64,000 nucleotides of DNA, from NCBI GenBank assembly GCA_027625915.1, contig JANTQA010000033.1:186001-250000 (forward strand), read 5' to 3'. Below the pieces are notes generated by a model. That model did not search any database. It had not been told where the DNA came from and worked only from the letters and a program-made list of their open reading frames with translations. This document shows positions 1 to 11,688 of the stretch, piece after piece (the stretch's first letter is position 1; each line of letters opens with the position of its first letter). Made by a program: the position numbers and the translations under genes. This DNA is from Anaeramoeba flamelloides. Lineage: Eukaryota > Metamonada > Anaeramoebidae.

Positions 1-430
1 GTTGATATATGTCTGAAAGAAAACTAATTAATCAATAGCTTTTCTTAAAAATTGAAAAACTCAAATTCTTAGGGCCCTATTGAGAAAAACAACGATGTTC
101 GTTTTGAACTTCTACTGGTATTTGAATAATAAATATGAAACATTTTTCACTTCATTTTCCATACTTTTCTTTTAGAAATCAAAACCCCCAAATGAAGTTT
201 GTTGGTATTTGTGGTCTCTATTTGAAAAAGGAAATGAAAATGAAGTGAAAATTTTTCACATTTATTAAACAAATATCAAGATCAAAGATCGAATTGAATT
301 GCAATAGAAATCAATAGATTTCTCAATAATCTTTACATGGTTTCAATGACATTAGAATAACACATTTTTACCAAGTGACTATTGATCTTGCAATAAAAAT
401 TTTTTTGCAAATGAATGACGTTTTTCAAAA
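1..430. repeat. Dispersed repeat, copy 1 (pairs with 42180-42615)
   Basis: Bases 1-430 align by eye, with small indels, to about 42180-42615 in the same orientation. Shared stretches include the 'cttaaaaattgaaaaac', 'aacgatgttcgttt' and 'tgcaataaaaa' segments. The copy runs off the left edge of the window, so its true start is unknown. A smaller MITE of about 170 bp (starting near 112, terminal CTACTGGTATTTGAA) is embedded in both copies. No coding potential was seen. Confidence 0.75.
112..280. mobile_element. MITE family F, copy 1
   Basis: The left end begins CTACTGGTATTTGAAT. The right half contains the inverted counterpart of the subterminal sequence (GAAATGAA..GAAGTGAAAA against TTTTCACTTCATTTTCC), although the right terminus itself has decayed. 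Related copies are at about 21223-21395, 42289-42470 and 57582-57763. The last shows the cleanest ends. This is a non-autonomous DNA element without an ORF. Confidence 0.6.
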
Positions 431-2269
431 AAAAATCGAAAAAAAAAAATCATAAATGTGTAAAAATGTGAAAAAATGATTTCAATTTTGAAATTTTCCA
501 AAATAAAATTTATCTTCTAATATCTATGCAAAGCCTTTAAACACGTGTATTATACCATTACAACTGGGCCCCTTTGACTGAAAAATAGTTTAATTACACA
601 TTTTTATAATATTTTTTAGGAATTGAAATAAAAATGCTAGATTAATTTTTTGTACTTGGAAATGAATAATAATTTTGAATCCAAAGTATTTTTAAAATTC
701 ACAAAATAAGGAATATTAAAGAATTAAAAGGTAATCAAAATAGTTTTTTGTTAGATTTTATATGTTCTGATATATTTTGTTAAATTGATTAGTTAAAGTT
801 GAGTATTTATTGTTAAAAAATAATAATTAAATAAATCATAGTTTAATACTTTTAAAATTAGGATATATTTGTATTTAATAAAATTAAAAAAGAATTATAT
901 AGAAAATATTAAAACTTTTTTGTAAGATAAAAATAGAAGGTTTTTTATTATTTAATTAATAATAAAACAGTTACTAATAAAAATAAAAATAAGGAAACAA
1001 AAAAAAATAATTAATTTACAACATATAATTGTTTAATCATATTAAAAGAGTATTATCAAATAAAATGAATTTCTTCTTTTTTTAAAATATTGATACTATT
1101 AAATAAAATTTGATAAAAGAAAGACTAATAAAACCCGAAATTCTCGGTTCTAAAATAGAATTTTGGAAGAAAAAAAAATAATCTTAAGAATAATGAGATC
1201 TATAAAATATTTAGATTTTGGGAAATATTTAATGATATAGTATTAATTAAATAATAGCAAAGTATTATATATATATAATCTGAAAATATTAAATGAATAG
1301 GTTTGCTCTTAATTCTCAAAAAAATAAAAAAAAAATTAAATAAATTTCTCCAATTTAATTGTTTTTTTTTTTAATATTAATTATTATATTTGCATATTTA
1401 TTGATTATATTTTTTTTATTTTTTTTTTTGTTTTTTTTTTTGGGATTCTAGAATTTAAGAAATCCACTACAATTTATTAAGAAACTATCACGTGTTTCAA
1501 TATCAGTGGTTTTTATGGTTTTAGTACCCCCTTAAAGTGATTTCGATCACAATAGATTGATCAAAAATCGAAATGTCTGTTAATTGATGCTAAAACTGTC
1601 TTAGTTCACTACTACTCAAATTATTCTTAAAAATATCTAAAAAACTTTCTTTGGCTATAAATTATTTGATTTTATTTTGTTCTAATTAATAAACTACTTT
1701 CGAAAAATAAGGGCCCAGTTTTTCAAATGAAACTCACAAAACTAATTATATGAGGAACCCTGTAAATAATCATCAATAAACTAGAAGTTGTTGGATAATC
1801 ATCAGAAGATTAAATACTAACAAGGTGTCTTCTTTAAAAATTTTTATACGTTGAACAAAATCTATTTCATTTTTTGTACAAAAATTTGGCTAAAAAAATC
1901 ATCCAAAATTTTACAACATCTGGATATTATCGAATTTTTTTTCGGTTGTTAGAGTAATTTGATTGAGAATTAAATTGAAATTTTTCATCATGTAAAAATA
2001 TTAAATGTAAATCAGTGAAGAAAAATTGGCATCTGAAACTATTCGATTGAAGAAACTAACAAACAAAAAAAAATCAAATTGTCATCTGATTGTTTGAAAA
2101 TTTTTTTTATTTTCTTCCAATTTTTTAGTCAAAAGTTTGGTTAGTTAATTATGAAGTAGAAAATTTTATTTAAATTACATCATTAATCAACTGCCCAACA
2201 TCATATTGAAATCCAATGATTCTAGAACGAGATCTCGAAATTTGAGCCCCTATTTTTGGAATTTAGTTT
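431..2269. other. AT-rich non-coding stretch with a possible GGGCCC-ended element
   Basis: No ORF or RNA gene was recognised. At 563 the sequence ACTGGGCCCC occurs, and at 1711-1719 its inverted counterpart GGGCCCAGT. Together they could be short terminal repeats of a 1.16-kb AT-rich element, but no target duplication is visible. The 23-bp segment starting at 563 recurs at 34561. The rest is homopolymer-rich AT sequence. Confidence 0.35.
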
Positions 2270-3160
2270 ACAAGAAAAATTGAAATTAGGGAAATTTTAT
2301 TTATTTATTTAGAGAAATGAGTAATTAAAGAAAATTTTATCAAATAAAAAAAAAGAGAGAAGTAAATTAATTAAAATAAACTAAAATTCAAAATTTTCCA
2401 CACAGATAAAATTGTTTAATCAATCACAATAATACCATTACTTTCAAATTGGAAATAATTTTGATTTTTGTAAACATATGAAAATCATTTTTTCATCTTT
2501 TAGTTTTTGTTTTCATTTCATTTTTTGGAATTACGCCAACTTGTTTGGAACCATCAAAATTTTTTTCAACAATTGTCATTATGTTAAATTTTAGTTGTTC
2601 CAAAGAGAAGAAAAATAAAATAAATTAGTTATTGGTATCTAAACTTTTGATCAATCAATATTCTTCATAGAATTTCAACAAATTTACTAATGTATTTTTT
2701 TGTTTTGATCTCCAAAAAATTTAACACACCGATAATTTATTTGTATTGATAATTATTTATTTTTTGTTTTATGAGTATTGTAATTGATAAACAATTGTTA
2801 AAATTTCAATTAGTAAAGGGTTCTAATTTAGTATTTCTTCTAGAATTGATTAATTATTTTTTTTTCTTTCACAAATCAAATTTTGATGTGTTAAAATTTT
2901 TAAATTGGGGTTTATATATAAAAAATAATACAATGATTTTCATGACCAAAGTGGAAACTATTCAAGTCCTGAATACATAGGAGGAGTAAAAACCTGATAG
3001 AAAGATTATCGATTATCTAGAAAAATTCCACAATATGTAATTGATAATTGGTATTCCACTCCTATTTTGTTTTTTTTTTAATTCAAAAGAATTCAGCAAA
3101 ATAAAAGATTTTATTTCGTTCTTTTAAATTAAAAAAAAACCTAGGCGCTACCTCCCAGTG
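2270..3160. repeat. Fragment of the large dispersed repeat, interrupted by a D-family MITE
   Basis: 2270-2377 and about 2980-3070 match neighbouring parts of the large repeat at 44170-44270 and 44390-44460. The second part carries the 'aggaggagtaaaaacc..gatagaaagattat' and 'attggtattccac' signatures. The two parts are separated by a D-family MITE (2378-2914), so the MITE most simply inserted into this repeat fragment. Confidence 0.55.
2378..2914. mobile_element. MITE family D, copy 1
   Basis: An element of about 540 bp whose left end AAACTAAAATTCAAAATTTT is the approximate inverse of its right end (AAAATTTTTAAATTGGGGTTT). It aligns along its length with 34738-35244 and, less closely, with 5427-5983 and 38324-38860. 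All copies share an interior with the GATCGATCAA palindrome or a variant. No transposase ORF is present. TA-flanked MITEs of this kind are usually mobilised by Tc1/mariner-type transposases; that assignment is inference. Confidence 0.65.
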
Positions 3161-5060
3161 TGAGAAATTTTGGATTTTTTTTCTTTTAATTACTTTTCCT
3201 AATCAAAATATTGAATTTTCAATATTTATATTTCGATATTTAATAATTCATATTTAGAACTTCCAAATGTAATTATTTTTTCAAATTTTTGAATTTGTAT
3301 TTTTGCTAATAATTGTTAATATGTTAAACATAAGCTTGGTTGTTTTTTTTTTCCATTTCTATAACGTAAGTTGTATTATCAATATAAACTCTTTTTCAAA
3401 ATTTCAGAAAATATTTGGATTAAATACTCTATTAGTTAATTATTAAATTATTTTATTAAAAATAATCCATATTTCAATACAAATTTAAGAGATATATTTT
3501 ATGACTTTGTAGTTTGAATATTGGTAATTCAACCTTTAAAAATTGTGGAAAAAAAATTTTTTTTCCTGAAATTGTTGGGTTTTTTTGCTAATACAAAAAT
3601 CATATTTATTGATGTATTCAACAAATATTGCTACTTGACTAATCGATTTTTTAGAGACATTAGAACCGTAGAACTAATGTAGTTAGTCCCAATAATCACG
3701 TACTTTGATCTTAGGACTTCTCCTTGGTAGAGGCCAATTTGTTCTATTTGAATTTTTTATTCTTTTTATCTCTTTTTTTGAACAGCCCACTTTTCGAGTG
3801 TGTATTCTTTCAATTTGTGTTTCGGTTTATGAAATGGATGATTTAACCTATTCTAAACAATTTATTCATTTAATCTCTTTTTTGAAAATCAAAATTCGTA
3901 TTTTTAATATAAAAAAGAAAAAAAGTTTCCTATTATTTTATTAAAACTTAATTCAAAATTGGAAATTGTGCAACACAATTTTCATTTTATGTTTGTAAAG
4001 TATTTATTTAGAAAGAAAATTTTTTATTTTGTTAGTATTTTTCAATAATTAATATTCCAAACAAAATCCCAGCAAATAAAACTAATTAGGGTATAGTTGA
4101 TTTGATCAATGAAAATTTGATAGATTTTGAATAAAAAATTATCATTGAAATCAAGATCTATTTAGCAAAATTTTTTTATTCTTTTTAAAGTTTTAAATAA
4201 GTCATTTTCATTGTATAAAAATGTAAAAAAATTTTCGATTTTGAAAAATTTTTTTAACAAATTTTTTGTCTTATTTGCAAGAACCTAATGAATAATTGAA
4301 ATCGTTTTTGGCAGAAAAAAAATAATTTTGAATTTTGAGGATAAAATTAACATATTCCCAAATATCTTAAAGAAAATTTTATTTTGAAAAAATTGATTTT
4401 CATCTTAAAACAAAAACCCAATTTGTTTCTGAAATTTTGAAAGTGGATTTAAAACATATCCAGTTATTTCTGTCCTTCTGAAAACATTCCAATTATTTTT
4501 CAATAATCAGTCGAGTATATTATTTTTTATCTAGTAAACTAAAAGAATTATCTCAAAAAACTAAAAAAATCTTTTGATTAATATTCCTAGCTACTAAAAT
4601 AGTTGTTGTTGTATAATAATGATGGAAAGGACAATAAAAATAATAAAAACTTTTTATAATATGAGAAAAAAAAGAATTTAATTGTTTTCTTTTTCAGAAA
4701 AAAAATGTTAGATCTGTTTAAAAAAATAATTTTCTTTTATGGTTTCTTACTCAATTATAATATTTTGTCATTTTGTATCTTCAAAATTTATGTTAGAGAA
4801 TATCACCAATAAAATATTTTGAAATTTTCTCCCTTTTTGTGATTGTAGAATACTGATCATTTAAGTAAAAACTTTCTTTCAAAATTCAAGACATTTGTAT
4901 GATAAAAAATTTTTTTAATAAAAGAGGAATAATATCTGTCCTTTTTTTTCTTCATGTTCCTGAAAAATATTAAACTACAACCTCGAAATGAAATACCAAA
5001 CTGTTTAGAGAAAGATGTGAAGAAGTTGCTCTTGATAATAAAAACTTCAAAGAAAAAAAA
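3161..5060. other. AT-rich stretch, no gene seen
   Basis: Only short chance ORFs are present, with Phe/Lys/Ile-rich translations that lack domains. No clear paired terminal repeats or RNA gene were noticed. The stretch may be decayed repeat. Confidence 0.5.
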
Positions 5061-5132
5061 TGCATCTTATAAGATTCGAACTTATGACCTTTTCATTACT
5101 AGTGAAACATTCTACCCCTGAACTAAAGATGC
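5061..5132 (-). tRNA. tRNA with anticodon AGT (Thr by anticodon)
   Basis: The reverse strand folds into a complete 72-nt cloverleaf. The acceptor is GCATCTT/AAGATGC with discriminator A. The D arm is GTTC/GAAT with loop AGGGGTA. The anticodon stem is TTTCA/TGAAA with loop CTAGTAA, giving anticodon AGT. The variable loop is 5 nt, and the T arm is ATAAG/CTTAT with loop TTCGAAT. CCA is not encoded. A run of eight T follows the 3' end directly (plus-strand A run 5053-5060), a Pol III terminator. The GCA start and the GTTC..GGTAGAAT D arm also resemble eukaryotic tRNA-Gly bodies, so identity rests on the anticodon. G1-C72 and C2-G71, known Thr identity elements, are present. A transposon begins about 90 bp upstream of its 5' end. 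Confidence 0.88.
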
Positions 5133-5426
5133 AGACATTGTATTCGAATATGGAGTATAAAGAAGAAAAATTCTTTTCATAATCAAAAAAAAAATATATT
5201 ATCAAAAAATGATCTGTTTTAAGGGAGTAGCTACACCATAAGACAAGATAAAAATTTGAGAGAGATGAGATAAGAATATTTTTTTTTCGTGTAGTGTGAT
5301 TGTAGATTATTTAAAAATTTATTTTAAAAAATTATTTGATATTTTTGTTTTAGTAATGTTTAATACTAAAAAAAAAAGATAATATATTGATAAAATAGTT
5401 TTAAGTTGATTTTTTTTTATTAAAAT

Positions 5427-5983
5427 AAACTTAATTCCATTAATTTGGACACATTTTAAACAGTTCAAAAAATAAAAATAACATGATTTACATCCAATTC
5501 GAAATTTATTTGATTTTACAAAATATTTCATTTTGTTGTCTTTTTTGTTTTTGTTTTCTTTTCCTTTTCTGTAGTTAAGAAATCTGTTTCATATGATCTG
5601 AAATTTTATGTTCGATCGTTTGATAGAATGTTAGTGTTGAGTTTCTTAAATTGAAAAATCACATAGAAATGGTAGATAGTATCTTATCCTTTGATCGATC
5701 AACCATTGTTGGGGTAATTTTAACAAATATACCAATATATTTTTCGTTCAGCTCTTTTCATTATTTTGCTCATTTCCTTATTTTGGACACACACTCGTTT
5801 TGATTTTTTAGTTTTATATTGTTTTCTTTTATTTGGATTGAAGGAGTACTAATAAAAACATTAATATTATCTTATTTCTTTAATGTGATTTTATATTACG
5901 TTTGGAAAAATATAATAAAGTGAGTTTCTGCTTTCCTATTTTTGATTTTCTGATGTATCCAAATTTTTGCAATATATTGAGTT
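5427..5983. mobile_element. MITE family D, copy 2, nested in the TTAA element
   Basis: It aligns with 38324-38860 through most of its length, including 'tttggacaca' near the left end, the 'gtgttgagtttcttaaa' segment, 'ttgatcgatcaa' and 'ggaaaaatataataaa'. It interrupts sequence that is continuous in the sister TTAA element (reverse strand near 58660-58690). It has inverted subterminal ATTTGGACAC/GTATCCAAAT ends and no ORF. Confidence 0.68.
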
Positions 5984-6540
5984 TTTTTTTTTGGGAGAAA
6001 ATAATTTTAGATTCTTACAATAAGACTTATAACTATTATGTGGTTATAAATTTTGTTAGAATATAATCATATTCACTTCTCCAATTCCACCAAATCCAAC
6101 GATTTAAAATCCTAAAGAAGTAATGTTTTGGATAATTATTATTTTTTGGAATCCCTCTATCTATTTATGCCCCATTCATGTTTTCTTTTGTGATTTTCTG
6201 GTTGTAATTTTATTTTTCTTTTTAAACAAAATCCATTAATCCCTAATGTCACTGAGAAAAAAATATTTCTAAATAGTTTTTGTTGTCATGATTAAAAAAA
6301 ATTCAAAAATGATGAAAAAAGAAAAAAAAAAAAATCAAAGGCCACAATAGAATGTTGAGATAAGGACGAAAGATAAGTCATTTAACACTTGAAACACTAT
6401 TTTAAGCAATTCAACTCAACATTCTATTGTGGCAATTTCTTTGAGACTTTGAAAAAAAATTTTTTATAAATCCAATTAATGAGGTACTTTAAATAATATA
6501 AATCAATAAGTTAAAACACAAGTAAAAAATTTTATTTTCT

Positions 6541-7685
6541 TTTTTTTTTTTTTTTTTTTTATTTTTGAAGAGAGAAAATTGCTTTTCTCCTGTGTGCCCT
6601 AATTTCTAAACTTTTTTTTAGAAATTTTGTTAAAGAATCACAAATTTTATTATCACTTACTAATGATAATATATATGATGAATTCTTTTTATTAATAATA
6701 TCGGAGATATTATTAATTTTTTTATTTTTTTCAAAAAATTCAGATATCAAGATTTTTTGATTTATTTTATAGACCGGACAGTCCCATAAAAAATGATCGA
6801 AATCTTCAATGATATCAATATTTAACTTTTCTTTACATAAATCACAATTTTTATTTTTATTTTTACTTGTTACATAAGAGTACCTATTTAAACAATTAGT
6901 AAAATTTCGAAATTTTAGAATTGTTTTTTGAAGCTTTCCAGTTTAAATATTTTTGTTGTTTGAAATTGTAATTTTGTTGTTTTATAATTTTTTAGATATT
7001 GTTGAACTTTCCAACTAGGTGAATTTTCCAATTCGGTTAATCGAAAACTTTTAATTCTAAATCTAATAATTTTAATCCCTTAGTATGCCAATTAATATTT
7101 TCATTTTCCAATTTTCGAAAATTTAGTATTGTTTTTAATTTTTTTTAAATTTAAGAAATCTAATTTTTCTATCAATTTATATTTTCTTCGGTATACTTTT
7201 AATCTAGCGAGATCAATTTTTGCTTCAGTTTTATAAATTAATCGAGGTGAATGGATATTAATTTGTAAGAAATTTATGACTGATTTATTGTTAAATCTAT
7301 CAATTCTTTCAAAATCATTTTGTTTCAAGTCAAATATTTCAAGACCATAATAAAGTTGACTTAAAATGAGAGCTTTGAAAGAAGTTATTTTGACTCGATT
7401 GTTGAGTTTATTTTGTTGAAACAATCGATTAAGTGTTTCCAAGGACTTTTCTACTTTTTTGAAATTATATTCAAGATGTGTGTTTTTTTCTAACAAAATC
7501 CCAAGATAAAAAATATCTTTTAATTCTTTTTTATATTTGGTTTTTTTATTATGTGGGTTCATCCCGAATCTTTTTATTATTTCAAAAATACTTTCTAAAT
7601 TAATTTTTAGAGAGATTAATGGCCCTTTCATAATAAGAATAAGATCTAGAGAGATTAATGGCCCTTTCATAATAAGAATAAGATC
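6541..7685 (-). mobile_element. 5'-truncated LINE (RT C-terminal part) with perfect 15-bp target duplication
   Basis: The element is read on the minus strand. It is flanked by identical copies of AAAATTTTATTTTCT at 6526-6540 and 7686-7700, inside the TTAA element. It starts within reverse-transcriptase motif C (DLILIMKGPL) and continues through the thumb-like region. It then carries a zinc-knuckle-like segment (reverse strand of about 6780-6870, C-x2-C..H-x4-C pattern with FDHFLWDCP), a 3' hairpin at 6572-6589 and a poly(A) tail (plus-strand T run 6541-6560). A 39-bp in-frame tandem duplication lies at its 5' junction. The reading frame is broken between the two largest open segments (7101-7670 and 6559-6750), so it is a dead copy. 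It is related to, but clearly different from, the whole LINE at 28208-31554. Confidence 0.9.
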
Positions 7686-7760
7686 AAAATTTTATTTTCT
7701 GATCCTTTTCAGAATTGCAAAAAAGTGAAAATTTTTCCTTTACCGTGGATATTCCCTTAA

Positions 7761-8283
7761 GGGATTAGCTACTATTCGATTTCTCTATAGTCAAAGTATG
7801 AAGTCATTCCCTGTAAATGATATTAGTTCACCATACCTCAAATAGTTTCTGTGACTCTAAAAAATCTATTATAAATCTTATATACAATAAATTTTTTCAT
7901 TTTTTTAAATACATTATCAATTAAAAATTTTCATTTTGAGAAATTTTTTTTTAATTCCTTTTCCAAATCTAAAAATAGAACCCCAAAATACAGTATTCTG
8001 GAATTAAACATCTCTTATTTAGAAGTTCCAAAAGTAACTATTTTTATAATATTTTTAATTTCAAAGATTAATAAAATAATCAATACATAAAAGCAAAGAG
8101 AAAGATTAATTTTGTTTCCTTTTGATAAATTTAAATGTAACACCAATATATTTCCTTAATACTATTAATTGAAAAATAAAAATATAAACATTTTCATTCA
8201 CCTTTCAAAAAAAAATCACCACCCCAAGAATTCAAATAAATTATCAAAGTCCCCAATTTTAAAGAGAAAATTAATAATAAAAG
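7761..8283. other. AT-rich stretch with a possible second TTAA-element end
   Basis: Directly after the TTAA at 7757-7760 the sequence GGGATTAGCTACTATTCG resembles the GGGAGTAGCTACACC terminus of the element next door. This could be the remnant end of another family member sharing the TTAA. No coding sequence was seen. Confidence 0.4.
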
Positions 8284-8769
8284 TAGTGAAAAAATACCCT
8301 ACATGAGAATAATCCCGTACAAGATTTTTAATTGTGAATATTAGGAAAATTGTTATCTAATTTCGTTTATTTAAAATCAAATCCTTTTATAAGAATCTAA
8401 CTTTTAAATTTATAACTCACCCACTTATTAGGATGATGATTAATGAAAATACACTTGTTCAAAATAACGTTAATCAATCAAAAAACAATGAATACGAATT
8501 TTATTTTCGAAATCCTAGTAAACCTCAAAAAAACTGTATTATTTTTCAAAAAAAGTTGATCTACTTAGACTATCAAACAATTACTTGAGTATTCTATAAA
8601 CATCCTACTTTAATGAACTTTAGGTGGGTTTATTACTTGGCTCAAATAAAAATGTTTATTTATAAAAAGGATTTGATTGAAAATAAATGAAATTACACAA
8701 CAATTTTCCTAATATTCACAATTAAAAATCTTGTAGGGTTTATTTTCAGGTCCGGTATTTTTTTCACTG
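8284..8769. mobile_element. MITE family H, copy 1 (about 486 bp, long inverted repeats)
   Basis: The left end TAGTGAAAAAATACC pairs with the right end GGTATTTTTTTCACTG. The inverted similarity extends inward for about 100 bp, including ATTTTTAATTGTGAATATTA on both sides. Copy 2 is 24815-25303. The interior (GATCTACTTAG..TATCAAACAATTAC..GAGTATTCTA) is also shared with the differently ended element at 21674-22132. No ORF is present. Confidence 0.75.
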
Positions 8770-9729
8770 ATACAATCTTGATTTTAAGTTTAAAAAGTTT
8801 GAAATGTTACCTGATTTTATAAATCATTTTTTGGAAAGATAAACGAAAATTTTGTTCGATTTATTTTGAAACAAATAGTAAAATGTAAATTCACAATCCT
8901 CAAACACCTTTTTCAAATACTATGTGTTTGAAAATAAATGAAACCTAAATATCATTCATCTTTCCAAAAAAAGATTTTATCATCATCTAACCTTACAATT
9001 TTCCAATTCTTAAAATCTGCTTAAATTATTATTTATTTACATTTTAGATTTACCAACTGTGATGAATTATATTAATGATTGGAATATATTTTATTTTTGG
9101 AAAGTTGAAAGAAAATATTGATCTTTTTATTTTACAATTAACAGTATAACATTTGTTCATATATTCAAAATTGATAAAAATGATACGAAATTTAAATTTA
9201 ATATCAGAATTAGATTTTAATTTTCATTTATTTTCTCTGTTTCTTAATTTACCTAAAGGGTTAAAATTGACAGATTAAGAATATTTAACTAATGTACCAA
9301 TTTTAATGGTTATAATCACTTGAAAATGGATCATTTTCTCTCTAAAATGAGGAATAATTTTTCGAATTTTTACAAATTTTTTAAATTAATTCGAAAAAAT
9401 GAATTTTTCAGATTTTGTAAAATTTCACGGTTTTAGTTTTGGTAGTAACCTCCAATTACTCGTTTTTCTTAATTTCCTTTTACAAGTTTTATTAGTCAAT
9501 TCACCCCATAAAATTGAAATTAAACAAAACAAAGGAATTATTAAACTCTTCATGTTCATTTCACATCAATAGAAAAAATCATTAAAATTTCCAAAAGCAA
9601 AATTAAAATTTTATACGATTTCATAAACAATAAAAAGTAGACTCAAAACTTGGATATAATTAATTTCCAGAAAGATTTGGAATTTTTTTCAAATAACCAT
9701 TTTTTTCCTTAGATCTTTTTTTATTTAGA
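8770..9729. other. AT-rich upstream region of the sorting nexin gene
   Basis: No ORF or RNA gene was recognised. It presumably holds the promoter and 5' UTR of the gene starting at 9730. A pyrimidine-rich tract ends at the start codon. No TATA motif can be distinguished from the AT background. Confidence 0.4.
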
Positions 9730-11688
9730 ATGAGTAAAAACCCCAAAGTTCTTTTTTATGTCGCAGCAATTAAAAAATCAAAAAAAAAAAACTCGACTCA
9801 ATTGTCTTATAATGTAGGACAAAAAATCGCTGTTTTAAGAAAGAATGAAATCTTATGGTTTGGTTATGTTGTTGAAAACGGTCCAAAAAAATCTGGATAT
9901 TTTGATCCTGAGTAACTCTCCCAATACTTTTTTTTTTTATTGTTTTATATCAAAGCTGCTTTCCGTACATAGGTATAAAGAAAATAAAAGTATGGCAACT
10001 GTTTCGACTAAAAGCAAAAATTCAATCTTTCGTTTCCAGTTTCTCAAAATAAAAAAACAAAAATCGTAAAGCATTGATTTCAATTTTTAAATTTTTTTTT
10101 CTCTTTTCATATTTATGCTTAAAAAAAAACAAAACCATATAGTAATGTGTTTCAAATATCCGATTCTGTTGTTGACAGTTCTCAAAACAACAAAACCAAA
10201 AATAAAAAGAAAAATAAAAAGAAAAATAAAAAGAAAAATAAAAAGAAAAATCCAAACAAAAACAAAAACAAAAACAAAAACGATTCAAATCTTGAGGAAG
10301 AAAAGCCACAAGACTTAGGAGCGCTATTGAACACACTTGAAGAGAACAAGGGTGTCTTTAAAAAGAACAAAAGAAAATATTTGAACGAGCCAAACACAGG
10401 CAATGGCATCCCACCAAAGCCAAGTGGCACAAAGCCCAAGATCCGACCGCGCTCTGTCGACGAAAAGCTCTCTGTTCTGCAACAACAAGAAAAAAGGCAC
10501 TCACACCAAGGGAAGAGTACACAGACAAAGCCAATGATCACTGGCGAACTGTATTTACACAACAATTTCACATGGCAAGGAAGAGAAATGGAAAAGAAGA
10601 CCTTCACGGTTGAAGCATTCACCAAAACAAACAAACCAGAATATCAAATCAAAGGCAAGGTCAATAATGAAAACCTGAATGTCTGTCGTGAGGGTGAAGA
10701 CTTCAAAGTATTGAGGAAATTTTTACTGGAATACCAGCCATTGTCCATCCCCGTTTTAAAGTCCAAAAACAAAAATGTCACAAAAGAGTTAGTCTTTGGT
10801 AACTTTTTAAATACCGTTGTGAACCATCCCGTCTTGTGGTACACAGATTGTGTGAAGTGCTTTCTTGATTTGCACCGTATGGATTGGGTTGATTTCAAAA
10901 AGAATGCGAAAAGCATTGATAACAAAACCCAAAATTTGGAATTTTTCAATCAAATCAACCCTAATTTTACATATAAAAACATGATGCAGGAATATAAAAA
11001 GTCAATCCTGTATTTCCAAAAGTACTTGAGCACCGTTGAAAAATCATTAAAGCAAATCTTGCACTCTTGGTCGAATAATTTGCAAACAGAGACCGTGATG
11101 AAAAAAAATTTAAAAAAGTTTTCCAATTCCTTTGAAAACTTCAAAAATGTCGGGCTTGAATGGAGAGAGCCCAAATCCTATAAAAACCAAGGTTTAAAAT
11201 CAACACTCGAGACCGAGACGGGGATTGAGAACTTGGTACAGGCATTCTCGAATATTCTCACCTTTCATCAAACCTCAAACACAAAGAATAACATGTTCAT
11301 AAACTCAAAGATCAATAGCATCCATTCAGAAATAAACGGATTTAAGCATTTGTTCCAAAGAATGGAGCAATTGCAAAATAAGGTCAAAAGCCATCACCAA
11401 AAATATTTAAAAGCCACACATTCCTCAAATTACAAAACAGCCCAATCAGAAAAATCTAAAATGAAATCACAAAAAGCGCAACTAAACCTTTTCCAATTAA
11501 GCATGCTTGCAGAATCAGAATTGTTTAGAGAGTCATTGTTAACAAAAATGAACAGCACGCTCGAGGAGTTTTTGGAAAATGAAATTAAATGTCATGAAAA
11601 AACAGCAAAGGCTTACCAAAAAGTTTTGGATTCAGTGAAAAGAATCAAAGTTGAAAAGGGTGTTGTTTATAATCCAATCCAAAACTAA
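9730..11688 (+). CDS. SNX9-type sorting nexin (SH3-PX-BAR), three exons
   Basis: The model has exons 9730-9911, 9973-10065 and 10143-11688. Introns are 61 nt (GTAACT..CATAG) and 77 nt (GTAAAG..ATATAG), and the frame is kept throughout, giving 606 residues. Residues 1-63 resemble an SH3 domain (GQKIAVLRK, LWFGYV, GYFDPEY; the last is completed only after splicing). Residues about 64-220 are Lys/Asn-rich linker with a proline segment (GIPPKPSGTKPKIRP). Residues about 237-335 fit a PX domain (REGEDFKVLRKFL, IPVLKSK, FGNFLNTVVNHPVL). Residues about 345-600 are helical and fit a BAR domain. SNX9/18/33 proteins bind phosphoinositides, bend membrane and recruit dynamin and WASP during endocytosis; that role is family knowledge. 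The usual PX basic residue of RR[YF] reads REGEDF here, so lipid specificity is uncertain. It ends in TAA. Confidence 0.86.

Larger units (their letters stand above)
5223..7756. mobile_element. TTAA-flanked DNA element, copy A (carries nested insertions)
   Basis: The element is bounded by TTAA at 5219-5222 and 7757-7760. The left end reads GGGAGTAGCTACACC, and the right end closes with the less well-preserved inverted CCC terminus. It is the inverted-orientation sister of 58050-58854 (805 bp). Subtracting a D-family MITE (5427-5983) and a LINE plus its 15-bp duplication (6526-7700 region) leaves about 810 bp, matching the sister. TTAA duplication is the hallmark of piggyBac-type transposition, but piggyBac ends normally start CCC whereas these start GGG, so the superfamily is unresolved. 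No transposase ORF is present, so it is non-autonomous. Confidence 0.8.

Noticed and set aside
10182-10634. A 150-aa minus-strand frame with Phe/Leu runs
   Set aside because: Antisense of the AAAAAG/AACAAA low-complexity linker of the sorting nexin.
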